A DNA stretch of 64,000 nt from G963674505 sp964575975 (GCA_964575975.1 CAZNTU010000007.1:1-64000), one strand, 5' to 3'. Counted from the stretch's first letter, positions 43,717 to 53,351 are shown. Program-made: numbers and translations. Notes: generated from the letters alone by a model not told the origin.

Positions 43717-44161
43717 TAATGTCCATCCTTCCAATCGATTTTTGTTGATTATTATTAAATTATAAAAAACACGCGAAGCCTTCGGGCTTTTCAAGACCTA
43801 AAGATTTGGACGAGGATCGCGGAATCCGAATCTGTGTTAGAACTCCTTCATATCGAGGCTTTTTTCTCATATCGAATTTTCATGTCGCGTCCGGTCTAAA
43901 ACCATATTTTTCCCATTTTTAATGATTTAAAAATTTCGTGTCAACAGAAATTATAATTTAAAACATCTTTTCAAATAGAACCCCGAATTTTGGAAGATCC
44001 CCAAATCATTGCAAAAACATTGACATCCTCGTCCCTGTGGTTTAGTGGTATTTACCGTTTTCACGGACGCGAACATGGATGAACAACTCCACGATCGCCA
44101 GCGGTGGGTGGGGGGGGAACAAAACGAAGAAAAACAGGAATAGCAAAACAGGCGGATAAAG
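43717..44161. other. Intergenic region upstream of the cobamide/methanol island
   Basis: About 445 bp, AT-rich in the first two thirds, separate the divergent small gene and cbiR. A T/A-rich stretch around 43930-43975 is a likely promoter area. A tRNA-like piece near 44031 was examined and rejected. Confidence 0.4.
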
Positions 44162-45010
44162 ATGCGTGAAGGTTACCGAAATCCTGCTTGCAAAATCGGA
44201 GTTTCATCCATGATCTTCGGCAACGACATGGTGGAGAACGCGGTTTTGCTATCCCGAATCGTGGATCATGTGGAAATAGTCCTTTTTCATACGCCGACAC
44301 TGGATAACATTCCCGACAGCGAGCAAATTCGACGACTATGCGATATAGGCTCGCAATGCGCCGTTTCCTACTCCGTTCATCTTCCAGCCTCGCTGGAAAT
44401 CGGCGCACGCAATCCGCGAAGAAGGATGGACGATATCCGGCTGATACGGGATATCTGCCTTCGACTATCGGATTTGAATCCCGTTCACTACATTTTGCAT
44501 ATTCCGTACTCGCCACCCACCCTGGTGGCGGTTCCGGGACTGTACTTCCAATCGGACAGCGCCGGGAAGTGGGAGGATTGGACCGAAAGGTCGTTGGAGT
44601 CCCTATCGACGCTAAAAGAGAACGCACCGAAATCCTCCAGGTTTCTGGTGGAAAACATCAATTACTCTCCTCGCTATTTATTGCCTTTCGTCGAAAGCGG
44701 CCTGTGCGGTCTCTGCCTGGATATCGGACATCTTTTCCTGGGCGGAGAGCCGGTCGCGGACATTTTGGAGGACAACATTTCCTTGATCGAAGAGATCCAT
44801 ATCCACGGGGTGAAGGGCCAAGAGGATCATCTGAGCGTTTCCTTGCTGCCGAAAAACTTGCTTCGTCGTTGTCTCGAATGTCTCGAAAGAAACGGGTACG
44901 GCGGGGTCTTGAACATAGAGGTTTTTTCGCCGGTAGATTTGAGGAGGTCGATCGGGGCGCTTTTGAAAACGATGAGGGAAATACGCATGGAAAGGATGCG
45001 GTCGGTTTGA
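44162..45010 (+). CDS. cbiR: CbiR-like cobamide-remodelling hydrolase
   Basis: The 282-residue TIM-barrel protein belongs to the AP-endonuclease-2/xylose-isomerase superfamily. It has the pattern I associate with CbiR, which hydrolyses the nucleotide loop of cobamides so that a preferred lower ligand can be attached: an early VEIVLFHTP strand, YSVHLPASLEIG, HYILHIPYSPP, FLVENINYSP, LCLDIGHLFLGG and EIHIHGVKGQEDHLSV, with the conserved His, Glu and Asp metal ligands. A closely placed corrinoid methyltransferase system supports this role. It could instead be another sugar-phosphate isomerase-like enzyme. Confidence 0.72.
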   Translation: MREGYRNPACKIGVSSMIFGNDMVENAVLLSRIVDHVEIVLFHTPTLDNIPDSEQIRRLCDIGSQCAVSYSVHLPASLEIGARNPRRRMDDIRLIRDICLRLSDLNPVHYILHIPYSPPTLVAVPGLYFQSDSAGKWEDWTERSLESLSTLKENAPKSSRFLVENINYSPRYLLPFVESGLCGLCLDIGHLFLGGEPVADILEDNISLIEEIHIHGVKGQEDHLSVSLLPKNLLRRCLECLERNGYGGVLNIEVFSPVDLRRSIGALLKTMREIRMERMRSV

Positions 45011-45285
45011 AGGAAACGGGCGAGTGGTCGGATACGGACGCATTGTTTTCAGTCCGCAACCTTTTGTTTGACGCGGCGTATTCAATTGCGTTACTATGCG
45101 TAATCGGAAAACTGCCGCAACCGATGCTTTACAGACCACGGCGACTCCATCGGATAGACCAGAGAAGGGAATGCCCATGCAGAGATGTCGTTGAAATCAG
45201 GTCGATCTGAGATCTATCATCGTTTTCACGCGGATGACGCGGCAGAGATTGTTTGTATTCCGGGACAAAACGAAAGGACAATCCA

Positions 45286-48183
45286 TTGCGTCCGCACAGC
45301 ACCGACATTCGCGATCTTTACAGTATGGAGGGAAAATCGGCGGAGGGCGGGTTCAAATTCAGGGTCGAAGCCCACCTTCTGGATTTTATCAGTGCGTGCC
45401 ATTTGCCGGCCAATCTCGACGACCTTTTCGAACTCGCGCTGGTTCGCCTTCTCGATATAGAACATGTACGCCATGCGGAAATATCGCTGTTCAACAAGAA
45501 AAACGACTTGGTTCTTATAGCAGAGGGAAGCAAACCGATGCGGGAGGGCGGCGAAAATCGTCAAATAATATCGCAGAGCTGGATACTCGATTCCGTCGTT
45601 CGGTATTCGACCCGGCGGACGAAACTGCCCCCTCTTTTTCCGGCGACTCTCGTCGCCTTGATGACATCCGAAAGGCCCTTGGGTTTCTTGAGCATCCGAT
45701 TGGACCGGATTCGGACCACCGATTGGGAGCTTTTGGCGAATTTCAATCTCCTCGGACGTTTTCTTTCCGCGAGAATCAAGGAAATCACGCTTCGGGGCGA
45801 AATGGAACAATTGACCGAAGAGCTTCGAAACGCCAGAACGGACAACCGGACCAACCAGCAGAGAATTACGTCCTTGAGCAAGGAACTCTACGCCTTGTGC
45901 GCGATATCGACAAAGATCAACCGGTCGCTTGACATCGGCAAGTCGCTTCGAATATCCATCGCAAAGGTCAAGGAGGTTTTCAAGGCTTCCGCCGTTCTCG
46001 TTTACGTCAACAGCCCGGACCGTTCGAAACCGAGGCTTTATACCGAGCACGCAAAGGGCGGAAACAGAAAATTCTCTCCCGATCTGCTCGAACGAATCGA
46101 AAGCGTCGTCATGCGCGACTTTTTTTCGGCGCGCAGTTCAAAGCGGGACGGGTTCGGATCGCCCCCGTTCTATCCCGGGAACAAAACGCTGGACCACTAC
46201 ATATACAAATCCATGGTGACAGCCCCCTTGAGCGCGAAAAGAAAGCTCGTCGGCGCCGTCGTCCTTCTGTACGAATCCTCGGAGAGCTTCAACCAGGACA
46301 ATCTCCGGTTGCTCTGCGGCATCGGCGATTTGATTGGAATGGCCGCGGAGAACATGGACCTTTACCGGCAGAGCCAACAGAAAAAAAAGACCGCGGCCTT
46401 TCTCGTACAATCCATTTCCAAGTTCAACGAAAAGCTGGACCTGGAAAAAACGTTGAAATCCATAGCGGAAAAAAGCGCCGAGTTTATCGGCAGGCACTGG
46501 CGGATTTATTTGTTCACGGAAACCCGTTTTCCGATGATTCGTTTAAACAAATGCAAAAAAGAGGGTGGGGCGCTTTCGAAATCGGAAACCTGCTCGAAAA
46601 TCGAACCTTCGGAATTGCGGGACTTTTACGAGCAGGCGCGTCGCCGCAGGAGGTCTTCGGTCGTTTTCGACCTCGCGCGCGACGGGAGGCTTAAAAAAAA
46701 TGCCAAATCCTTTTTTGAAAAGGAGGGGATCAAGTCGATCGTTTCGGTTCCGTTGACGCTGGCCGGGAAATCCATGGGATTGCTCCTTTTTTGCGGAGCA
46801 GGCGGAAAGAGGACTTTCGACCATATGGATCTGTCTGTCGCCGAGGCACTGGGGGCGGCAGCTTCGGTTGCGATAGAAAATTCGCGCGCCTACGCCGCCT
46901 CCATGGAAATGAGCGGTTTTCTGGAGAAAAGGATACTGGAAAAAACCATGCAGATCCAAAAAATCCAGGAGCGGATGGAGGACCGCGTCGAAAACCGAAA
47001 CGACATCGTTTTTCGGGTCAACGCCGACAACAGGTTCGTTTTCGTCAACAAAGCCATGGAGACGCTTACCGGTTTGACCAGGGAGGATATTTGCCGGAAC
47101 GATTTCCGTATCGAGCAATTCGTCGCCCCCGAAGACCGGGAGCGGGTCGCAAGCTGTTTCAAAATCGTCTCTAACGGGAAACTTCCGATCATCAAGGATC
47201 TGGAGTATCGTCACCTTGGCGGAAAGGGGACGGATCGTTTGATATCCCTGACGATTTATCCCGATACGGACGCAAGCGGAGTTATCGAGGGCATCGAAGG
47301 AGTCGGGCGCGACATCACGGAAAACAAAAGGTTGGAAGCCGAGTTGGCGAAGGCGAAGGACCTTGCGTTGCTGGGGGAATTTTCCAGCGCGATCGCCCAC
47401 CAGGTCCGCAATCCTTTGGGAAACATACTCATGGGAACGAAATTGCTGCAGCGGTCCCTGGGGCTGGAAATGTCGGATCTTGCCGCGAAACGCCGGGAAA
47501 AGCCGAACGCGAGTCTCTCCAGGTCGGGCGGCGACAATAACGGCTTGGCCGAGATTTTCGAGCATCTCTCCGAAGGCATAGAAAACTTGAACCGGGTGGT
47601 CGCAAAGCTGGTAGAATACACAAAAACCTTGAAACTCAACCTCTCGGACCAGGACATACGAATCGTTCTGGAAGAAAATCTCTCCGTTTTCGACGGTCAG
47701 ATCGCCCAAAGCGGAATACAAGTCGAGAAGCATTTCGAGCGAGATCTTCCTCGTATATCCGTGGACGCGGTCCTGGTCGGACAGGCGCTTCAAAACGTGA
47801 TCCACAACGCGATCCAAGCCATGCCGCAGGGGGGACGACTTGTCGTTTCCGCGAGCGTCCATTCCGAAGTAAAAGGGTATGCGGTAATTTCCGTCGGGGA
47901 CACGGGGCCCGGCATCGCCGCCGGAGAAATCGAAAAGATATTTCATCCGTTCTATACGACCAAGGATTCGGGGACCGGGCTGGGATTGTCGTTGGCGCAC
48001 CGGATCGTCGAGGCGCACAGAGGGCGAATCCGGGTATGCAACAATCCGTGCCCTCACTTTCCCGCGAGCGGACAAGACGAAACCAAAGAGTATGTTCCGC
48101 AGGACAAGGGCAGCACCTTTCATATTGTCCTGCCGACCAACGTCAGGTCGAAACGCAATTATCTCGGTAGGATTGTCAAATGA
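45286..48183 (+). CDS. GAF/PAS sensor histidine kinase (NtrB-like)
   Basis: The protein of about 965 residues has no membrane segment, so it senses an intracellular signal. It carries two or three GAF-type domains in the first 560 residues, a coiled coil, one PAS domain (about 590-700), then the H-box IAHQVRNPLGNIL with the phospho-His near 705, and a HATPase domain with N-box HNAIQAMPQGG and GDTGPGIA...GTGLGLSLA. The TTG at 45286 has AAAGGA seven bases upstream; another TTG (45253) is possible. Its stop overlaps the activator gene, its cognate partner. Confidence 0.85.
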   Translation: MRPHSTDIRDLYSMEGKSAEGGFKFRVEAHLLDFISACHLPANLDDLFELALVRLLDIEHVRHAEISLFNKKNDLVLIAEGSKPMREGGENRQIISQSWILDSVVRYSTRRTKLPPLFPATLVALMTSERPLGFLSIRLDRIRTTDWELLANFNLLGRFLSARIKEITLRGEMEQLTEELRNARTDNRTNQQRITSLSKELYALCAISTKINRSLDIGKSLRISIAKVKEVFKASAVLVYVNSPDRSKPRLYTEHAKGGNRKFSPDLLERIESVVMRDFFSARSSKRDGFGSPPFYPGNKTLDHYIYKSMVTAPLSAKRKLVGAVVLLYESSESFNQDNLRLLCGIGDLIGMAAENMDLYRQSQQKKKTAAFLVQSISKFNEKLDLEKTLKSIAEKSAEFIGRHWRIYLFTETRFPMIRLNKCKKEGGALSKSETCSKIEPSELRDFYEQARRRRRSSVVFDLARDGRLKKNAKSFFEKEGIKSIVSVPLTLAGKSMGLLLFCGAGGKRTFDHMDLSVAEALGAAASVAIENSRAYAASMEMSGFLEKRILEKTMQIQKIQERMEDRVENRNDIVFRVNADNRFVFVNKAMETLTGLTREDICRNDFRIEQFVAPEDRERVASCFKIVSNGKLPIIKDLEYRHLGGKGTDRLISLTIYPDTDASGVIEGIEGVGRDITENKRLEAELAKAKDLALLGEFSSAIAHQVRNPLGNILMGTKLLQRSLGLEMSDLAAKRREKPNASLSRSGGDNNGLAEIFEHLSEGIENLNRVVAKLVEYTKTLKLNLSDQDIRIVLEENLSVFDGQIAQSGIQVEKHFERDLPRISVDAVLVGQALQNVIHNAIQAMPQGGRLVVSASVHSEVKGYAVISVGDTGPGIAAGEIEKIFHPFYTTKDSGTGLGLSLAHRIVEAHRGRIRVCNNPCPHFPASGQDETKEYVPQDKGSTFHIVLPTNVRSKRNYLGRIVK

Positions 48184-49586
48184 AACACCACATTCTATTG
48201 GTCGACGACCAAGTATCCTTTTGCCATCACATCAGGGTCTTGCTGGAACGGGAGGGCTACGATGTGACAATGGCCGAAACGCCCGACCTTGCGTTGCATA
48301 AACTCTCGGAACAGACCTTCGACATCATGTTGACGGACATGAAAATGCCGGGCATGGACGGATTGGAGCTGTTCAAGGCCTCCCGAAAGATAGATCCCGG
48401 CATATCCGGCATCATCATGACCGCTTTCGGTTCCATCTCGTCCGCCGTGTCCGCGGTCAAGGAAGGCATTACCGACTACATTCAAAAGCCCTTCGAACCC
48501 GAAGCCCTGCTGATGGCGGTCGAAAAGACGCTGCGGGAAAGAGGCATGCTGCGCGAGATTCGCGATTTGAGAAAAGAAGTGGATCAACGATACGCCTTCG
48601 GGAATCTCGTGGGCAAAAACCATAAAATGAAGGCCATCTTCGACTTGATCCAAAAAATCGCGCCCAGCGACGCGCGGGTCTTTATCACGGGCGAAACCGG
48701 CGTCGGAAAGGAACTGGTGGCAAAGGCCATTCATTTCAACAGCAACAGGAAAAAAAAGCCTTTCGTCGGCATCAACTGCGGCGCCCTCGTGGAATCCCTT
48801 CTGGAATCGGAACTCTTCGGACACGAAAAAGGCGCATTCACCGGCGCGGTCCGCACCAAAAGGGGAAAATTCGAATACGCCCAGAACGGCACGCTCTTTC
48901 TGGACGAAATCGGCGAGATTTCGCCAGGACTCCAGGTAAAGCTCCTGAGAGTCACCCAGGAGAGAAAGTTCGAGCGGGTGGGCGGAAACTCTCCCATCGA
49001 CGTGGACGTGCGAATCATATCGGCCACGAACCAGGACATCGAAAAAAAGATCAAAAGCGGAGAATTTCGGCTCGAACTGTTTTTCCGACTGAATGTCGTC
49101 CCGATTCACATTCCCCCGTTGAGAGAACGGATCGAAGACATCCCGCTCCTGGTCAACCACTTCATGTGCATTTTCAATAAAAAATTCGAAAAAAGCATCC
49201 GACGGATTTCCTCGCAGGCCATGACCCGGCTGATGCGGCATCACTGGCCCGGAAACGTGCGGGAACTGGAAAACGTGCTGGAAAGAGTATTCGTCACCAC
49301 GGACGGCGAAATCATCGAAGACGTCGTTTTTTCCCATGAAATCAAAGAGATCTCGAACCAAGCCACCAACTCGTACCCCGTCGATACGGATATTCCGTTC
49401 AAGGTCGCGCGGGCTCTGGTGGAAAGCCGCTTCGAAAAACTGTATATCCAAGAGGCTCTGAAAAGATACGACGGAAACGTTTCACTGACCGCCAAAAAGA
49501 CCGGCATCAATCCCCGGACTCTTTGGCGAAAGCTGAAGGAGCATTCCATCGACAGAAACATTCCCGTTTCGGATGCCGTCGAGTAG
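48180..49586 (+). CDS. NtrC-family sigma54 response regulator
   Basis: The 468-residue activator has a complete receiver (D9, D10, phospho-acceptor D53, T81, K103), an AAA+ domain with Walker A GETGVGKE and intact GAFTGA, and a Fis-type helix-turn-helix at the C terminus (DGNVSLTAKKTGINPRTLWRKLKEH). Its ATG overlaps the kinase stop, so the two form a two-component system. A possible binding site and sigma54 promoter follow before mtaA, so it is the best candidate for controlling the methanol genes. Confidence 0.92.
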   Translation: MKHHILLVDDQVSFCHHIRVLLEREGYDVTMAETPDLALHKLSEQTFDIMLTDMKMPGMDGLELFKASRKIDPGISGIIMTAFGSISSAVSAVKEGITDYIQKPFEPEALLMAVEKTLRERGMLREIRDLRKEVDQRYAFGNLVGKNHKMKAIFDLIQKIAPSDARVFITGETGVGKELVAKAIHFNSNRKKKPFVGINCGALVESLLESELFGHEKGAFTGAVRTKRGKFEYAQNGTLFLDEIGEISPGLQVKLLRVTQERKFERVGGNSPIDVDVRIISATNQDIEKKIKSGEFRLELFFRLNVVPIHIPPLRERIEDIPLLVNHFMCIFNKKFEKSIRRISSQAMTRLMRHHWPGNVRELENVLERVFVTTDGEIIEDVVFSHEIKEISNQATNSYPVDTDIPFKVARALVESRFEKLYIQEALKRYDGNVSLTAKKTGINPRTLWRKLKEHSIDRNIPVSDAVE

Positions 49587-49591
49587 CCGGA

Positions 49592-49615
49592 TGTCAGATA
49601 GCGACATTTGTGACA
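49592..49615. promoter_or_regulatory. Candidate activator site (TGTCA-N14-TGACA)
   Basis: Inverted TGTCA (49592-49596) and TGACA (49611-49615) lie about 170 bp upstream of the candidate sigma54 promoter, a usual UAS distance. TGTCA also occurs in the repeats upstream of mtaB, suggesting one regulator for both. Confidence 0.45.
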
Positions 49616-49780
49616 CGATCCTAAGTTCTTGTTTTTATTGTCGATCCAAAAAGAGATACAGTGTGCGCCCCATTCCCGAGGTTTTGTTGACAGACACGAT
49701 TCGCCTGTTCCCGGCCCGGAGCTTGAACCATAACCATCTGAAATTACATGAAATCGGATTGGATCGCATATGACGAACGA

Positions 49781-49799
49781 TTCGGCATGCGATTTGCTA
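49781..49799 (+). promoter_or_regulatory. Candidate sigma54 promoter upstream of riboswitch and mtaA
   Basis: TCGGCATGCGATTTGCTA has GG (49784-49785) and GC (49796-49797) separated by exactly ten bases, close to the consensus TGGCACG-N4-TTGCA. Transcription would begin near 49810, before the riboswitch. A TATAAT at 49814-49819 nearby leaves a sigma70 promoter as the rival reading. Confidence 0.6.
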
Positions 49800-49854
49800 T
49801 AGTCATGCATGTATATAATGAATTTCATCCATATTTTATAAAAACCTGAATAAC

Positions 49855-50086
49855 ACGCATCGTTACGGAAGGGAAAATGGTTTAATTCCATTGCTGCCCC
49901 GCAACTGTTAGCGGCAAATTTCTTTCCCGATCCTCGAGCGAAGAATCGGGAAAGAGAGCTTCGAAAGAGTTCCGGCCGGGAAAACCGTCTTTCGAGGCGG
50001 GAAATCCGCAAGGAGCCACTGCTCCCGCTTTAGGGGGGTGGGAAGGCGCGGAGAGTACCTGCGGCCGCGAGCCAGGATACCTTCCC
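49855..50086 (+). ncRNA. Cobalamin riboswitch
   Basis: The conserved core pieces are in the right order: ACGGAAGGGAAAATGGT near 49865, ATTCC..GCTGCCCCGCAACTGT around 49885-49908, GAGCCACTGCTCC (50013-50025), GTGGGAAGGCG (50038-50048) and GAGCCAGGATACC (50069-50081). It lies about 295 bp before mtaA, after the candidate sigma54 promoter. Cobalamin binding normally lowers expression of the downstream gene. Here those genes use cobamides rather than make them, which is notable. Confidence 0.9.
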
Positions 50087-50380
50087 ATGTCATAGTGCAA
50101 TGCTTTCGAGGGAGAAGTATGCATTTGTATATGGAAATATGCAGATGGCGCTTGGCCGGACCCTTGAGTTGCACATCGTTCTATCCGTCAGACTGTATTC
50201 ACCCCAATCTGGAAATATTGTCAGCCATCCATAAAGGTTAGTTCGAACTTCGGCGTCGGCGTTTCCGGAGCGAGCGGCCGCTCCTGCGGTTTCTGCGCGG
50301 TCGAGCGCTCGTACGAACGCGGAAATTCCCGAAACGTCCGTGGACGGACCAATCCATAATCTACGAAAGGAGGGTATGGA

Positions 50381-51391
50381 ATGAATGCAAAAGAACGCGT
50401 AATGGCGGTTTTGAAACATGGGAAACCGGACCGAATGCCTTGTTTCGGGGCCAATTCCACCGTGACCTACGAGCAAATGGAAAGAGTGGGGGCGTATTGG
50501 CCGGAAGGGCACGAGAAGGGAGAGGTCATGGCGAAGCAGGCCTTGGCCGCCTGGTCTGTCCTGGGATTCGACGCGGTTCGTGTGCCTTTCTGCCAGACCT
50601 TCGAGGCCGTGGCCTTGGGATGCGTTAGAAAACCGGGGAAGATTCGGGAGGTGGAGGGAATCCCCGGCATCGATCACCCGCCGCCTTACAAGCTGGACGA
50701 CACGCCGGAGTTTCCCGCCGATTTTCTTTCCCGCGGACACATACCCGAACTGATCAAGGCGGTGGAGATTCTGAAAAAGGAAGTCGGAGACCAAGCCGCC
50801 GTCGTCGCGGGGATCATCGGCCCCTTCACGATAGCCGGTTCTCTGCTCGACACGGTTCCCTTGTTGAAAGCCACCTTCAAGAAGCCGGACAAGATTCGTC
50901 CATTTCTCGATATCGGGGAGAAGGCGGGTACGACTCTGGCCAAGGCGCTGGTGGAAGCAGGCGCGGACATCGTCTCGATCGAGGACATGACGGCGTCCCC
51001 CGAACTGATCGCGCCGAAGACCTACAGGGATTTCGAACTCGAATACCAGAAACGGCAGATAGACGCCATACCCGTTCCGACGATCCTGCACATTTGCGGC
51101 AACGTGGATGCGATCGTCGAATGGATGGGCCAGACCGGGGCAAGCGTGCTAAGTCTGGAGCCGAAAGCCAACGCCCGCCTGGCAAGGGAGAAATGCGGCC
51201 CGGACGTCATTCTGATGGGAGGAGTGGACACGGCGACCACGCTTTTCATGAAGGACGCCGCCACGGTGAAGCAGGGATGCGAGGAATCCATCGCCAACGG
51301 AATCCAGATCCTTGCGCCGGGATGCGCGGTGGCGCCCGGAACCAAGATGGAAAACCTGCTGGCGATGGTGGAAGTCGCCAAGGCGCATTGA
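50381..51391 (+). CDS. mtaA: Methylcorrinoid methyltransferase MtaA
   Basis: MtaA transfers the methyl group from methylated MtaC to its acceptor: coenzyme M in methanogens, probably tetrahydrofolate in bacteria. The 336-residue protein belongs to the uroporphyrinogen-decarboxylase-like MtaA/CmuA family. The zinc ligands appear as H237-x-C239 (LHICGN) and C315 (APGCAVAPG), the same pattern as in archaeal MtaA/MtbA. AAAGGAGG precedes the ATG. It is followed by mtaC. Family members in other methyl systems exist, but the mtaC and mtaB neighbours favour methanol. Confidence 0.88.
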   Translation: MNAKERVMAVLKHGKPDRMPCFGANSTVTYEQMERVGAYWPEGHEKGEVMAKQALAAWSVLGFDAVRVPFCQTFEAVALGCVRKPGKIREVEGIPGIDHPPPYKLDDTPEFPADFLSRGHIPELIKAVEILKKEVGDQAAVVAGIIGPFTIAGSLLDTVPLLKATFKKPDKIRPFLDIGEKAGTTLAKALVEAGADIVSIEDMTASPELIAPKTYRDFELEYQKRQIDAIPVPTILHICGNVDAIVEWMGQTGASVLSLEPKANARLAREKCGPDVILMGGVDTATTLFMKDAATVKQGCEESIANGIQILAPGCAVAPGTKMENLLAMVEVAKAH

Positions 51392-51554
51392 AACGAACTC
51401 GGAAAACGGGGCGTGCTTTCCATTCCGGCCGCCGCTGCAAGCGCGCCGGTCCCAAACGGCCGATGCCAAAGCCCGTCCCGAGAACCAAAGTCACGAATCG
51501 GCTCGCGGAGAGCCATTCCATTAACAACTCCAAAGAAGGGAAAGGAGACTGTAG

Positions 51555-52301
51555 ATGAAAGTATTAGACGATTTCTCTAACATTTTCAGACGGTACGACC
51601 TCGCGCTCGAAAAGACGGGCGAGGCCAAAGCGGTTTCCAAGGATCCAATGCTGCAGAAAATCGCCAAGTTCGTCGTGGACGGGGACGAAGAGGGCATCGT
51701 TCCTGCCGTGAAAGAAGCCCTTGAATCGAAAAGCCCCATGGAAATCATCAACGACGCTCTCGTCGCCGGAATGAACGAAGTCAGCCGTCTCTGGGACGAC
51801 GGAGTGTATTTTCTTCCCCAGGTGATCCTGTCTTCGGATGCGATGAGCGCAGGAATCTCCGAGTGCGAGAAGAAAATGGGAAAGAGCATGACCCGAAAGG
51901 GAAAGGTCGTCACCCACACGGCGGAGGGCGACATCCACGACATCGGCCAAGTCATCGTCAACGCGCTTTTGAACGCCAACGGTTTCGAGGTCGTCAATCT
52001 GGGAGCGGACGTTCCCGTGGACAAGGTCGTGGCCGCTTGCAGGGAGCATCGTCCGATCATGGCCACCGGCACGGCTTTGATGACCACCACGATGACAGCG
52101 TTTCCGAAAATCGCCCACCAGTTGAAGCAGGCCGGACTGGAAATTCCTTTCGTATGCGGCGGCGGCGCGGTTTGCGAAGAGTTCGTCACGGAGTACGACC
52201 TGGGAATTTGGGGGAAGGAGGCCAGCCAGGCGCCGGGAATGGCGGAGGACGCTTTGGTGGGCGAAACGTGGGAGTCCATGCGTTCCAAATGGAACGGGTA
52301 A
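51555..52301 (+). CDS. mtaC: Methanol corrinoid protein MtaC
   Basis: MtaC carries the cobamide that takes the methyl group from methanol through MtaB. The 248-residue protein has the helical cap domain (about 30-110) and the B12-binding Rossmann domain with GDIHDIG (H128 as lower cobalt ligand), then GADVP and CGGGAVCEEF loops. AAGGAG precedes the ATG. It lies between mtaA and the GTPase and about 2.9 kb before mtaB, all on the same strand. Confidence 0.92.
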   Translation: MKVLDDFSNIFRRYDLALEKTGEAKAVSKDPMLQKIAKFVVDGDEEGIVPAVKEALESKSPMEIINDALVAGMNEVSRLWDDGVYFLPQVILSSDAMSAGISECEKKMGKSMTRKGKVVTHTAEGDIHDIGQVIVNALLNANGFEVVNLGADVPVDKVVAACREHRPIMATGTALMTTTMTAFPKIAHQLKQAGLEIPFVCGGGAVCEEFVTEYDLGIWGKEASQAPGMAEDALVGETWESMRSKWNG

Positions 52302-52343
52302 CGGGAAAAACCGGAATGAAAATATAACGGGCGGAATCGAATC

Positions 52344-53351
52344 ATGATCGTCGATATCGTTTTCGGATTTCTGGGGGCGGGAAAGACCACCTTTATCGCC
52401 CGAATTCTAAACGAATGGGACTACAAGGAAAAGACGGTCGTCCTGGTGAACGAATTCGGGGAGGTGGGCATCGACGGAGAGCTGTTGTCCGAACGGGGGG
52501 GGAACGTCGTGGAAATGCCCAGCGGTTGCATTTGCTGCACGCTCCAGGCGGATTTCAGAGTTCAACTTCTGGATATCATGAACAACATCAAGCCGGAAAG
52601 GATCATCATCGAACCGACCGGGGTCGCCACCATCTCCCAGGTCCGTTCCATAGTCGGCGCGCAGCTTTTCGAGGAAGCGATAACGGAAATCAACGACATT
52701 CTCGTAGCCGACGCGACGGGTTTCATGGAATTGTACAAGGCGAACCGACACTTTGTGGAGTCCCAGGTCGAAAACGCGGATATCGCGATTTTGAACAAAT
52801 GCGACAAGGTCGACCGGAAGCGGGCCATGGTTACCAGAAGCGCCATATCCGCCCTGAATCCGGAAATTTCGGTATTGACGACGCAATACGGGGCGGTGGA
52901 CAAGGCCGAATATCTGCTGGCGTTGTCCTCCGCCCGAAACTTTCCGAAAATGCGCGACAAGAATCCCCGCTCCCGCGATTCCGCGGAAACGGGCGAACTT
53001 ATCGCCGGCATCGACGCTAAAGCCGGTTTGCATTTTCGCGAAAACGAGGACAACCTCGGCTATGAATCGTACGGACGCGTATTTCAGGATGCGTCCTTCG
53101 ACAAAGAAGCGCTTGAACGTTTTTTTATCGAGATGAATGCGCCTCGATCCTCGTTGGGGGACATTGTCCGGGCAAAGGGCATCTTTCGCGTCGCCGACAA
53201 GGGGATGCTCATGGAACTGGCTTCGGGCGAGTTTTCGACTCAACCTGCGGGATTGTGCGAAAATACGAAGGTTACCGTTATTGGAAAAAATCTGAACCGG
53301 GAAAAGCTCGGCGAGGCGCTGGAACAGTGTTTGGTTGCCGAAAAGCCTTGA
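52344..53351 (+). CDS. G3E GTPase (CobW/COG0523-like) in the methanol island
   Basis: The 335-residue GTPase has Walker A GFLGAGKT (8-15), the metal-binding GCICCTL (C62, C64, C65), and NKCD for guanine specificity. The C-terminal domain is about 110 residues. G3E proteins load metals (Zn, Co, Ni) or guard cofactors. Between mtaC and the mtaB-side regulators it may supply zinc to MtaA/MtaB or assist cobamide loading. That is an inference from position. It starts 42 bp after mtaC. Confidence 0.85.
   Translation: MIVDIVFGFLGAGKTTFIARILNEWDYKEKTVVLVNEFGEVGIDGELLSERGGNVVEMPSGCICCTLQADFRVQLLDIMNNIKPERIIIEPTGVATISQVRSIVGAQLFEEAITEINDILVADATGFMELYKANRHFVESQVENADIAILNKCDKVDRKRAMVTRSAISALNPEISVLTTQYGAVDKAEYLLALSSARNFPKMRDKNPRSRDSAETGELIAGIDAKAGLHFRENEDNLGYESYGRVFQDASFDKEALERFFIEMNAPRSSLGDIVRAKGIFRVADKGMLMELASGEFSTQPAGLCENTKVTVIGKNLNREKLGEALEQCLVAEKP

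Noticed and set aside
44031..44074. tRNA-Glu-like 5' half (GTCCCTG...TTTAGTGG...TTTTCAC)
   Set aside because: The D-arm-like part resembles tRNA, but the next stem has only a 4-base loop and no T-arm or matching acceptor 3' strand follows, so it is not a tRNA and even a remnant is doubtful.
49814..49819. TATAAT as a sigma70 promoter for mtaA
   Set aside because: The only -35-like TTGCTA is 14 bases away, too close; the GG-N10-GC match is better, though an extended -10 promoter cannot be excluded.
50119..50241. 40-codon frame after the riboswitch (leader peptide?)
   Set aside because: It has a moderate GGAGAAG site before ATG, but no regulatory codon run or family likeness; it is probably chance within the riboswitch expression platform.
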